Shown here one piece after another: positions 1 to 6,931 of a stretch of DNA of 10,810 nucleotides. The notes beneath the pieces are model-generated. The model made no database searches. It saw nothing but the letters and a program-made list of their open reading frames with translations, and was not told the DNA's origin. How positions within the stretch are numbered: the first letter of the stretch is position 1; every line of letters begins with the position of its first letter. Position numbers and translations under genes: made by a program. Source of the DNA: CAJBLF01 sp964560855 (GTDB lineage: Bacteria; Patescibacteriota; Gracilibacteria; Absconditabacterales; Absconditicoccaceae); the NCBI GenBank assembly GCA_964560855.1, contig CAZLLU010000028.1, forward strand, positions 1 to 10,810, given 5' to 3'.

Positions 1-557
1 GAATCCAGTTTGATATCTTTTTTTTGGAGAGTGATCAATTCCGTTACTCTTAGTCCTGTTCCGTATAAAAATTGTAAAATCGCGAAATCTCTCGCTTGTT
101 GAAGATCGTTTTTGGTATATTCCAGTGGTGCGGCCAGAATCCTTCAGATCTCTTTGTCATCGAGATAGTTTACCTCTCTCGGCGGTGTTTTTGCTAATTC
201 CAGTTTGTCCGGACTCATGCAGTCTATATCATTTTTCAGCACGAATCTGAGGAATGCTCTAATAGCGACGATATGATAATTTATCGTTTTCACGTTCAAT
301 CCGTTTTTATGCAGTGCCATTCTATAGTCGAGGAGTTGCATGCGATTGATTTGGCTTACATCGATATCGCCGACAAATTCGAGAAATCTATTGAGCCAGA
401 GACTATAGTTCTCCCTAGTTTTTGGGCTCGCATTTTTTTCGTACTGCAAATAGTACATAAACTTCTCGAGCAATGCACTGATAGTGGTGGAATATGTTGC
501 GTTTTTGAAAAATGACTTTTCCTTTTTAGAGGATTTCTTCGGTGAATGATTATTCAA
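1..557 (-). CDS. Tyrosine recombinase (XerC/XerD-like), C-terminus outside the window
   Basis: Cuts and rejoins DNA at specific sites through a tyrosine nucleophile; Xer proteins usually resolve chromosome dimers. Residues about 25-115 look like the N-terminal SAM-like core-binding domain (LLEKFMYYLQYEKNASPKTRENYSLW is cut here: key part YEKNASPKTRENY). An in-frame TGA at 146..144 read as Gly leads straight into the catalytic domain, where LYGTGLRVTELITL carries the first catalytic arginine. The other catalytic residues and the Tyr lie beyond position 1. The start is a TTG overlapping the stop of the upstream gene by 8 bp, which suggests translational coupling. An in-frame ATG at 593 is possible but lies inside the upstream gene. 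Family assignment is firm; XerC, XerD or an accessory integrase cannot be separated without the C-terminus. Confidence 0.9.
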
Positions 558-2196
558 TTGTTGCTTCTGGTGTTGGGGTCAAGTCCTGAGGTCCATTCGG
601 AATTTCTGAAGAAGGTGATGAAATCTCTGTCTCGTCAGTAGGCATTTCTGCTATAGGCGTCTCCACTGTTGGAGCGAGGATTGTTTCTAGTTGAGAAATA
701 TACTGATCAAATTGTGCAAAGTATCAACTTAAGTTATTTATTTCTTCTCCGTTTGCAATCCTTGTTAGAAAGTCCGTAGCTTTCTTGGAAATGTAGAGTC
801 CATATTTGATAACGGTATTGTTGTTGACTGCTTTTCCTTGTTCCAAAAGTTCATTACCCTTGTTTACATAATCGGTGAGTTTACTAAGATCTGTTTCTTC
901 CGTGACTATAGGTTCTTCTGTCATTGTTCCTATGTCGTTCAATTCTCCAAAGTTATTGTCTATAGTTTCTTCGGTCAAATCTTCTGTATCTCCGGTCAAT
1001 TCTTCTTCTATGGTTCAGGTTGTTTCTTCTACAGTCATACCTGTTTCAACTCCTATAGCTTCGCTTGCATGCATCTGTGTTTCGTCTCCTCAGAACATAT
1101 TACTGAATTCTACTGGATACATAGTCCTGAGAATGAAGTAGGTTGTGAATCCTAATGCTGCGAAGAGTACTACAAAAAGAAGCGTTTTGACTCCTTTTGT
1201 CTTGCTCTGTGGTATGCTTACTTGTGGCATAGCTTGTACAGGGACTTGTGTTGTAGTTGTTGGTATCGTAAATGCTGGTGGCGGTACTGGAGTGCTAGTC
1301 TCTGTAGTTGGCGGCATTTCCAATGGCGTTGCTGTAGCTACAGGTGCGTTCTCTACGATTGGCTGTGTTTCTATAGGTGTTGGTATAGGTGCTACTGTTG
1401 TGCCGAGCATTGCATCCAAATCAAATGTTTTTGGTGTTTCTGCTACAGGTGCTGGTTTGGTTTCTATTTTTGCTTCAGGAGCAAGTCCTCAGACATTTGC
1501 ATTCATATTAAGATTTTCTATGATTTTCATATCGTTCGTCAATTCCGTAGGAGCTATATCTGTTATAGGTTCTTCAATGATTGTGGTAGATGGTTTTTCG
1601 TCTTCAATTACCGGTTCTAAATTTCAAGCTTCAGGTTGTGGTATTGTTTCTACTGGTTGTTCACCAGTAATCTCGTCAACAGGTTGCTCAATTACAGGAG
1701 TCTCTATTTCTTCTGTTTTTACTTCTTCGACTGGTGTTTCTATTACTGTCTCTTCGACTGGCGTTTCTACAATTGGTTCTGGCTCTGGAGTAATTACTTC
1801 TTCTGCTTTTATTTCTTCGACTGGTGTTTCTATTGCTGGCTCTTCTACCGGTGTTTCTATAATTGGTTCTGGTTCGGGAGTAATTACTTCTTCTGCTTTT
1901 ACTTCTTCTACTGGTTGTTCACTAGCAATCTCGTTAACAGGTTGTTCAATTACAGGAGTCTCTATGACAGGAGCTGTCGCTTCTTCATTTTTTTTATCTT
2001 CATTTTTCAATCGATCGTCGTCTTTTGGAGCTTCCGGCAAATTGAGATCCAGATCAAGATTGTTTTCAGATTCTAGATTTCAGGCTTCAGGTTGTGCTTC
2101 AATTTTTGGAGCATCTTCCAAATTAATCTGTAGATCGTCTACTGGTGGTGTTGTCGGTGTTGTTGTTCCGTCTTGCGTAATGGTAGTGTCTGCCAT
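550..2196 (-). CDS. Membrane-anchored acidic Pro/Glu/Val-rich repeat protein
   Basis: Function not recognised. With TGA as Gly this is one 548-residue protein containing six TGA codons (2082, 1626, 1491, 1092, 1017 and 726, first base each) and ending in TAA. The first ~330 residues are low-complexity and rich in P, E, T, V and I. They include two adjacent 30-residue repeats at about 96-125 and 126-155 (core KAEEVITPEPEP, ETPVEE), flanked by a second repeat pair, VIEQPVNEIASEQP and VIEQPVDEITGEQP. The motif QPEAGNLE also occurs twice, both times with a TGA-coded Gly. One transmembrane helix spans about 338-358 after a basic KTKGVK, predicting the repeat arm in the cytoplasm and the acidic, helical ~190-residue C-terminus outside. 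ATG at 2196 was chosen because a consensus promoter lies 40 bp upstream. It shares an operon with the recombinase. Confidence 0.85.
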
Positions 2197-2235
2197 AGGA
2201 GTATTTCTATGTGATAAAATTAAAGATACATATCA

Positions 2236-2264
2236 ATTATAGTCCAATTTTTGAAATTTGTCAA
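2236..2264 (-). promoter_or_regulatory. Consensus sigma-70-type promoter for the repeat-protein/recombinase operon
   Basis: On the minus strand a perfect -35 TTGACA (2264..2259) and a perfect -10 TATAAT (2241..2236) are separated by 17 bp. The predicted transcription start is near 2229, leaving about 33 nt of leader before the ATG at 2196. No strong Shine-Dalgarno sequence is visible. Confidence 0.85.
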
Positions 2265-2285
2265 AAAAGGGCCTATTTCCGGCTC
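2263..2285 (-). terminator. Probable weak intrinsic terminator after comF
   Basis: On the minus strand GAGCC (2285..2281) can pair with GGCCC (2273..2269), with one A-C mismatch and a 7-nt loop, followed by six T (2268..2263). It lies 25 bp past the comF stop. The T-tract runs directly into the -35 box of the next promoter. The stem is short, so strength is uncertain. Confidence 0.5.
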
Positions 2286-2309
2286 ATTTTACTTGACTTT
2301 TTTGTGATT

Positions 2310-3020
2310 TTATCCGATATGTCTACCGAGGACTGCTCATCGGACTTTTATCTTGGGATAGTAAAATTTCACTAATTTCGCTAATTCGTTGATGGTGGAA
2401 CCGGTAGTGGTGACGTCATCGACGATGAGTAGCGTTTCATCTCCTTTGAGCTGCAGTTTTTCGATGAGCGAAAAAGCATTTTTAAGGTTTTTTAATCTTC
2501 ACTCTCTATTTAAACTTGCTTGTGTCTTGGTTCTCTTTTTTTTCTTTGCTATTTCTATTCGCGGGATTTCCGTGGTTTCGCTTAGCTTTTTCGCGAGGAC
2601 TTTGGATTGGTTGTAGCCTTTGACAAAATATTCCCTATATCGATGCGTAGGGACCCAGGTAATGAATTTAGAATTTAGAATTCAGAATTTAGAATTTTGA
2701 AACGATTTATTTGCTTGTAATGCAATATTCAGCCTCTCGACCAGGAATCCGCCGATGTCTTTCTTGTGAAAATATTTCAATCTCATAATGAGTTTTTTAA
2801 GTAATCCGTCGTAAGCAAAAGGAATGATAATTCCTTCCAGAAAGAAATTTTTTTCTGACTTACAATTCATGCACACCTTATAATCAGCGGAAAATCTGTG
2901 GCATATCGGGCAGATTTCCGGATGCGGCTGCAATTTCTTTTTGCAGATTTTGCATAAGTATGCTCCTGTCTTTCAACAGATCACGCAGGCTCTAGGAAAT
3001 AAAAAATCTATAAAGTTCAT
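2310..3020 (-). CDS. comF: ComF-family phosphoribosyltransferase
   Basis: ComF proteins pair an N-terminal zinc finger with a phosphoribosyltransferase fold and are needed for DNA uptake in transformable bacteria, where they are thought to act with a helicase on incoming single strands. The 236 residues show CxxC pairs at C12/C15, C23/C26, C37/C40 and C50/C53. A ComF-type middle follows (WVPTHRYREYFVKGYNQSKV, then TKTQASL and GRLKNLKNAF). The PRPP-binding motif LIVDDVTTTGST is at 198-209. Four TGA codons are read as Gly, one in the first zinc knuckle (CVICG). Residues about 108-119 (QNSKFGILNSKF) are encoded by a 7-bp tandem repeat array inserted in frame just before the conserved WVPTH strand. 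Length is normal for the family. The start ATG abuts a second heptamer array. Competence in this organism is inference. Confidence 0.92.
2664..2698 (-). repeat. Heptamer array 1, inside comF coding sequence
   Basis: Five tandem 7-bp units, on the plus strand GAATTTA, GAATTTA, GAATTCA, GAATTTA, GAATTTT. They are translated in frame as part of comF (about residues 108-119). The single GAATTCA unit places TGA (Gly) at 2684..2682; the common GAATTTA unit in that position would give a TAA stop. Confidence 0.9.
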
Positions 3021-3089
3021 GGTTAAGAGTGCAGAGTTAAGAGTTAAGAGTGCAGAGTAAAGAGTTAAGGGTGCAGAGTTATGCGTTAA
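3020..3089 (-). repeat. Heptamer array 2, between the four-helix-bundle gene and comF
   Basis: Ten 7-bp units, on the plus strand mainly GAGTTAA and GAGTGCA with variants (GAGTAAA, GGGTGCA, GAGTTAT, GCGTTAA). On the minus strand the consensus is TNNACTC. The array fills the whole 65-bp gap: it covers the TAA of the upstream gene (3088..3086) and reaches the first base of the comF ATG. Confidence 0.92.
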
Positions 3090-3430
3090 AGGTTAGTGTT
3101 CTCTTTTGTTCTTTTGATTATGGTTACAAGTATCTTTATTATAGCTTCACAACTGTTTTGTAACTCTTTGTTCGGTATGTTTAATCACTTTTGTATGACC
3201 TTGAGTCGATATATTGTTTCTCTTGCTTCTTTGAGACTTATATTCATTTTGTTTATGAAGTCTTTTTTGCTGTATCCGGATTGTGCCTCTGATATGTTAG
3301 CGCCGATACTTGTTCATGCTCTAAATACCTGTGACGCTACTTCATAGTATTTTTTGTTTTTGAGCTCAATATACTGTTTGCTTATGTCTATCGCAAAGTC
3401 TAATGCTCTCTCATGTATTCAATATTCCAT
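3086..3430 (-). CDS. S23-type four-helix-bundle protein
   Basis: Small all-helical protein of the family first described from 23S rRNA intervening sequences. The family is common in bacterial genomes outside rRNA genes, its molecular role is unsettled, and it is structurally related to the Avd accessory protein of diversity-generating retroelements. The 114 residues carry the family signature almost intact: RAGTSIGANISEAQSGYSKK (38-55) followed by DFINKMNISLKEARETIYRL. Three TGA codons are read as Gly, one of them the G of GTSIGANI. The gene is bracketed by two heptamer arrays in opposite orientation. A TATAAT at 3444..3439 sits so close to the ATG that the message may be leaderless. No reverse transcriptase or variable repeat is seen nearby, so a retroelement is not supported. 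Confidence 0.9.
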
Positions 3431-3438
3431 GTCTGTAT

Positions 3439-3444
3439 ATTATA
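3439..3444 (-). promoter_or_regulatory. Possible -10 box for the four-helix-bundle gene
   Basis: A perfect TATAAT on the minus strand, 8 bp before the ATG at 3430. No good -35 is present: the expected position falls in heptamer array 3 (GTTCAG, 16 bp upstream). If active, transcription would begin within a base or two of the start codon. Confidence 0.4.
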
Positions 3445-3454
3445 AAATAAATCC

Positions 3455-3489
3455 TAAACTCTGAACTATACACTTTGAACTTTACACTA
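3455..3489 (+). repeat. Heptamer array 3, upstream of the four-helix-bundle gene
   Basis: Five 7-bp units on the plus strand: TAAACTC, TGAACTA, TACACTT, TGAACTT, TACACTA. The pattern TNNACTN matches array 2 read on the minus strand, so arrays 2 and 3 form an inverted pair around the gene. Confidence 0.8.
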
Positions 3490-3548
3490 ATGAAAATAGA
3501 AAAAAATTGACAAAGATAAGACAAAACATGTGGCCGGTTGTGAATAAC

Positions 3549-3570
3549 AAAAAGACCGATTTTTTCGGTC
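3549..3570 (-). terminator. Intrinsic terminator of the 3614-5622 cluster
   Basis: Perfect 6-bp stem GACCGA (3570..3565) with TCGGTC (3559..3554), a 5-nt loop, and five T on the minus strand (3553..3549). It lies 44 bp after the stop of the last gene of the cluster. Confidence 0.85.
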
Positions 3571-3613
3571 CTGTTGCTGTGTAGTGGCGTCTAGGATTTT
3601 TTATTTTTTGTTT

Positions 3614-3949
3614 TTATTTATCTTCGCTTGTTCCTATCGTCTTTTTTTGTGTACTTATGCATTTGAATAGGATAATAACTACTATTGTTCGTGAGATATC
3701 TCTTATTGTCCGAAATATATCTGTATTGTCGATGATATAGTTTCCTAGATTCAACCATTGAATTTCCAGGATCAACGAGAATATTAGGATACATAATTCT
3801 CATATGATCATCCAGTTTTTTTTGCGGATATATTCTGTGATTCCTATACCAATAGCTATCACGATAGTAAAGAGATATATCAGATTGATGGCCATGTTTT
3901 TTTTTGCTACGAATATAAAAATTATCTCTATTTTCCTGTTTGTATGCAT
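3614..3949 (-). CDS. Small polytopic membrane protein, unknown function
   Basis: Not recognised. 111 residues with one TGA (Gly) and a TAA stop. Three hydrophobic stretches look like membrane helices: about 19-37 (MAINLIYLFTIVIAIGIGI), 47-63 (MIIGELCILIFSLILEI) and 86-98 (RTIVVIILFKCI). Basic residues lie between them (EYIRKKNW) and at the C-terminus. The start at 3949 overlaps the stop of the preceding gene by 22 bp and has GGAG 10 nt upstream; an internal ATG at 3895 would give a 93-residue version. It is the last gene before the terminator. The overlap suggests co-translation with its neighbour and perhaps a two-part membrane unit (inference). Confidence 0.7.
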
Positions 3950-4266
3950 GCTTCCCATTCTCCTGTCTTATTTTTTCCCGTCATTTTCGTTATATCACAT
4001 CAGGTGAATATACTTATGGGTATTCCTGCTTTTTTTATTGCTTCTTGTTGATAATATTCGGCATCATAATAATCTCCTCACAATGATCCTCATCCGATAT
4101 AGGTTGCGCCGAAGAATATGGCTATGATTCAGATTAATTTGAATACTGCCATTCACGAGAACAATCATGCATCTACGATATACCTTTTGTGATGCTTCTG
4201 GATATGTTTCACTATGTGTTCTGTGTGTTTGCGTACATGATGTGCGATACGATGATGGATTCCCAT
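3928..4266 (-). CDS. Histidine-rich single-pass membrane protein, unknown function
   Basis: Not recognised. 112 residues, six of them glycines written TGA, an unusually high share; stop is TAG. The first 29 residues hold nine histidines, often as HH pairs 4-5 residues apart (HHRIAHHVRKHTEHIVKHI), mixed with Lys and Arg. This would make a basic amphipathic helix able to bind metal or acidic surfaces. One membrane helix spans about 34-58 (GLFSGMAVFKLIGIIAIFFG), followed by a Gly/Tyr-rich stretch (GGGSLGGDYYDAEYY) and a hydrophilic tail with CDITKMTGKNKTGEWEAC that offers two cysteines. By charge the His-rich end is cytoplasmic. ATG at 4266 was chosen; an in-frame TTG four codons earlier is possible. 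No clear ribosome binding site. Confidence 0.75.
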
Positions 4267-4297
4267 TTTTTGTGTCAAAGAGTAAAAGATTTTTTTG

Positions 4298-4939
4298 CTA
4301 TTTTATTTGATAAAATTGGTATACTAACTCATCGAAGTAAAGTATATCTTCGGGTTTTGCATATCCAAGTTCTTGTAGTAGTTTTTCTCCTATTAATGCC
4401 AGTACGATAACATCTTCAGCAGCTTTATATTTTTCATTTAGATTCTTCGCTGTATGATATTTCAGATCCGTCTCTAGAAAAATTTTGTCATGCGTTTCTC
4501 TGATTGGGTCTGGTATGGAAATGGTTTCATTGAATTTTTTATGCATAAAATTATCGATCATCGAAAATACTTCCAATTGCTTATGTACGCGTATTTCTTC
4601 GTATGCTGCCTGTGATTGTCCTACGCCTCGTTGTATTCCTACAAAAAGGCCTGCAATTGCTAATACTTTCACTATTGTTATACCCATTTCGTCAGTGAGA
4701 TACTGTATGGCTTGTTTTGCCGCTTGGATGAAATTAAGATAGAGAAAATTGATTGTGTTGGTGAAGAGCGCTCCTTTTTCTGGTGTTATAGGTTCATTGT
4801 ATATCTTGAGAATATTTTCATATTCTTTTTTTGCTTTGAAATATAGCTCTGTACCGTAAAATTCACTGAAACAATTTCCGAAATTTATGATTGCAAAATC
4901 GATGATTTTTTTCCATCAATGCCAGTATGCTCTAGGCAA
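4298..4939 (-). CDS. C-terminal part of the interrupted GHMP-like gene, or a separate overlapping ORF
   Basis: Open from a TTG at 4939 to a TAG at 4300..4298 (213 codons), in the -1 frame relative to the upstream reading frame, which it overlaps by 55 bp. The two frames meet at a run of seven A (4912..4906 on the minus strand) reading GGA AAA AAA, a classic A AAA AAA slippery heptamer. Slipping there gives GIDGKK followed by IIDFAIINFGNCFSEF, which reads like a natural continuation and recalls the C-terminal half of GHMP-type kinases (weak, from memory). The protein is mostly helical and ends AKPEDILYFDELVYQFYQIK. Either it is the second half of one ~441-residue product made by -1 frameshifting, or the upstream gene has suffered an indel, or it is an independent gene starting at TTG. 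The sequence cannot decide. Confidence 0.6.
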
Positions 4940-5622
4940 ATACTATTTTCGCATTGGATGATTTTGGGATAATTTTCTTCGATAAACTCTTTGTTTACAA
5001 ATCATAATCATATATTTCCATTGTGTATTGCGGTTGTAAATAGAATTGTTCCATTGATGTCTTTTTTGTCGATATGAGCCATATCCGCTATCATCTCTTT
5101 TGTTGTCGTATATATACTTTTGCACACCTTCATCTTTATAAATTTTTCATAATCGTCTACTTCCTCTATGGATATCTTTTCTGCAATGATGTGGATCAAA
5201 AATGAGATAAGCATTGTTTCCATAGATGATATTACTGGTCCTGTATCTCTTGCATTCTCTGAAAGGACGGAAATTTCCACTCCTTTCTCGCATCATAATG
5301 CCATAAGTCTTTTTATTATTCCTTCCTGCATTTTTTCGATTATTTTTTTTTCTCTGTTTGTTTCGACATCAGTTGTTTCGAATTTTTTTTCTATAGCATT
5401 GAATTATGCCAGTGAAATGAGCTTTATTTCTCCATCTTCTCTGATATTCGCTCCAACATAGAGCTTTGTTGGTAGCTTTTGCGCTATCTTCTGTTTGATA
5501 TCGTCCAAGTGTGTTATATTTCATCGATTGATGACTTGCGGACAGCTTACGATAAGATTGTTTTTTGAAAAAAATTCTTTGTACACTTCTGGGAAATTTT
5601 TTTGGAGACTTGCCGAATTCAT
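4885..5622 (-). pseudogene. Possible GHMP-kinase-like gene, interrupted by an in-frame TAA
   Basis: Starts at ATG 5622 with a good ribosome binding site (AAGGA, 5-nt spacing). After 72 codons it meets TAA (5406..5404), yet the same frame stays open for another 172 codons with normal protein character, ending at TAA 4887..4885. Before the stop: FFSKNNLIVSCPQVINRG and QKLPTKLYVGANIREDGE. After it: GVEISVLSENARDTGPVISS, which sits where GHMP kinases have their glycine-rich ATP loop, though the loop is poorly kept. Four TGA codons read as Gly. The resemblance to GHMP sugar kinases is weak and from memory only. A nonsense mutation, a sequencing error, or two short genes are all possible. Together with the frame change into the next ORF, decay is a real option. 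The first 72 codons on their own could still be translated. Confidence 0.5.
4906..4912 (-). other. A AAA AAA slippery heptamer at the frame junction
   Basis: On the minus strand the upstream frame reads GGA AAA AAA TCA here. A -1 slip continues as ATC ATC GAT TTT, the frame that stays open for 200 more codons. The upstream frame ends 19-21 nt later at TAA (4887..4885). I see no clear downstream stem-loop stimulator. Confidence 0.5.
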
Positions 5623-5762
5623 GGTTATCCTTCATTCCATGATGCATTGGTTAGAGTGTAAAAGCTTGTTCTACTCTCATTTTGCGTGCATACTTCGGAT
5701 ACGGATGTTTTTTTGTTTTGTGGATCAAATAATGTTCTCTGAAAATTCTTTTGGAGGGGTTG

Positions 5763-5783
5763 ATCTTGTTATGTTAACAAGAT
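5763..5783. promoter_or_regulatory. 21-bp palindrome, probable operator
   Basis: Perfect 9-bp arms ATCTTGTTA and TAACAAGAT around TGT. It lies about 140 bp upstream of the cluster's first start codon and just downstream of a candidate promoter. There is no T-tract, so it suits a dimeric regulator rather than a terminator. Confidence 0.55.
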
Positions 5784-5787
5784 ACGT

Positions 5788-5817
5788 ATTATCCTTATAA
5801 AGGATAGGGGAAATCAA
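5788..5817 (-). promoter_or_regulatory. Candidate promoter of the 3614-5622 cluster, overlapping a second palindrome
   Basis: On the minus strand TTGATT and GATAAT are spaced 18 bp. The spacer contains a perfect inverted repeat, TATCCTT, ATA, AAGGATA (5790-5806), that overlaps the -10. With the neighbouring palindrome this looks like a repressed promoter. The rest of 5623-5870 shows no convincing gene: its open frames lack usable start codons. Confidence 0.45.
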
Positions 5818-5869
5818 AGAATTTTTCAAGAATATCCTTATTTTAACCTGTTTTTGATCTTAAATATAC

Positions 5870-5893
5870 AAAAAAAGGGTGCTCACAGCACCC
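5870..5893 (-). terminator. Strong intrinsic terminator
   Basis: Perfect stem GGGTGCT (5893..5887) and AGCACCC (5883..5877) with a 3-nt loop, then seven T on the minus strand (5876..5870). It lies 28 bp past the stop of the 5921-6619 gene and insulates the downstream cluster. Confidence 0.93.
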
Positions 5894-5920
5894 CGTTTTC
5901 TATGTTTTAGTTTAAACACC

Positions 5921-6619
5921 TTATTTCTTAATAATCGCTTCGATCGCTGCGAATCCCATTTCTTCCTTGTCGTTGATAAGGATGTAGAGTTCGTCTCCTG
6001 CTTTACCTTTGAAGAAGGTGACTGCAGCTTGGTTGAGGAAATAGTTTTTTCCATCATCTGTAATCGCTACGAATTTGTTGTCATCAGTTTTGGAAAGTAT
6101 TGCTCTGACGTGTTTTCTTTCTACAGGTTGGATTAACTTATAGATAAACTTTCCATCTTCGAGTATCTTAAGCTTGAGATAATCTCAAGGAACTAATTTT
6201 GTCTTGCTTGAGTAGTTCAATGGCACTGGGTATTTCTTCTGATCTACGCCTATCATAAAGTAACCATCGAACTTTCCTTCGACCACTTCTGCATTTTCCT
6301 CTGAGTAGCTCTTGAGTTCAGGCATTTCTCCACCTTCGTTCTTGATCTCTACGCTTTCAGGATTTTCTGGGTCGAATTTTGCGAGCTGGTTGAGAGTCAA
6401 TTTGATCCTCTTCATGTCGTTCTCCATGTTTCCCAACATATTCTGAACGAACTGTACCATCTGTTGATGCTTCTGCATCATCTCATCTTTGTTCACCTTC
6501 TTTGGGGCTGCAGCTTTTCCAACTGTGCTGGACTGATGTGCAGGAGTAGCTGGTTCTGCTTTTGCTACTGGTTTAGCTACCTTTGGCTCTGCTTTAGTCG
6601 CTGTTTTTGTCTCTGCCAT
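5921..6619 (-). CDS. Conserved-looking CPR protein: Ala/Lys/Pro-rich tail, coiled coil, beta-rich C-terminus
   Basis: Function unknown. 232 residues with one TGA (Gly145). Residues 1-45 are an Ala/Lys/Pro/Thr-rich flexible tail; about 45-82 is a helical, Met/Gln-rich probable coiled coil (KDEMMQKHQQMVQFVQNML); about 110-225 is a compact beta-rich region with two similar-looking halves (GKFDGYFMIGVDQKKYPVP, later DNKFVAITDDGKNYFLNQAA). I recall similar hypothetical proteins in other Candidate Phyla Radiation genomes, with the pattern DG-K-Y-VP ... KSKLV-GD-LKL, but cannot check. No signal peptide or membrane helix, so cytoplasmic. It is a single gene with its own promoter and strong terminator, and its codon use looks cleaner than its neighbours', which may mean high expression. 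The start ATG follows an A-rich leader without a Shine-Dalgarno sequence. Confidence 0.9.
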
Positions 6620-6659
6620 TTTTTGTTTTTGTTTTAAGGATAAAATTTTTGTTGTTTTA

Positions 6660-6687
6660 AGTATAGTGGTTTTTGGAAAATATGCAA
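6660..6687 (-). promoter_or_regulatory. Promoter of the 5921-6619 gene
   Basis: On the minus strand TTGCAT (6687..6682) and TATACT (6665..6660) are 16 bp apart, about 40 bp upstream of the ATG at 6619. The same -10 and spacing recur in front of two plus-strand genes. Confidence 0.75.
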
Positions 6688-6853
6688 ATTTTTTGTAATG
6701 GACAAAAATTTATACTTCGGCATAATTCTTTTACCCCAAACTTTTATAAAATTTTTGGTGTTTGAAATGTCCATTTTTCTACCAAAAAAACTTTTAAATA
6801 TCTTTTTTGGGAAGAAATGTACAAAAATTTTATATAGAGTGTTTTTTCTTGTT

Positions 6854-6880
6854 TTTACAAACAAAATCTACATATATGAT
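6854..6880 (+). promoter_or_regulatory. Possible promoter of the surface-protein gene
   Basis: TTTACA (6854) and TATGAT (6875) with 15-bp spacing, about 50 bp before the ATG at 6932. The spacing is short and the region is very AT-rich, so this is only a candidate. Confidence 0.35.
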
Positions 6881-6931
6881 ATATCTACGTAATTTTTATT
6901 GTTGAATTTTAAACTTTAAATACAAAAACAC

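Larger units (their letters stand above)
6620..6931. other. 312-bp AT-rich divergent intergenic region with a degenerate 50-bp repeat
   Basis: It separates divergent genes and contains no convincing coding frame. Two related ~50-bp segments stand in tandem (about 6732-6781 and 6782-6831): each has CCAAA near its start, CTTTTA in the middle, TTTTTGG, then GAAATGT 50 bp apart (6764 and 6814). A third partial copy of TTTTTGG before an ATG occurs at 6670. AATGGACA (6697-6704) recurs inverted as TGTCCATT (6768-6775). Both promoters listed next lie at its edges. Confidence 0.5.

Noticed and set aside
1145..2242. Long plus-strand open frame (365 codons) rich in Ser, Thr, Gly and Val
   Set aside because: It is the antisense shadow of the P/E/V-rich repeat protein; the minus-strand frame has a consensus promoter, a membrane helix and TGA codons that read as Gly in phase.
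3086..3430. Diversity-generating retroelement accessory (Avd) gene
   Set aside because: The fold family is related, but no reverse transcriptase, template repeat or variable repeat is visible nearby.
2664..3489. Heptamer arrays as a CRISPR array
   Set aside because: Units are 7 bp with no unique spacers, and no cas gene is present.
3618..3803. Alternative minus-strand frame of 61 codons
   Set aside because: Its product is hydrophilic and without pattern, while the overlapping frame gives a clear multi-helix membrane protein ending before the terminator.
5629..5780. Minus-strand open stretch ending 2 nt before the ATG at 5622
   Set aside because: It looks protein-like at its end but has no ATG, GTG or TTG start after the preceding stop; kept only as leader sequence.
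6634..6892. Small open frames on both strands of the divergent intergenic region
   Set aside because: They are AT-driven (Phe, Lys, Ile, Leu-rich), lack start context, and overlap promoters and degenerate repeats.
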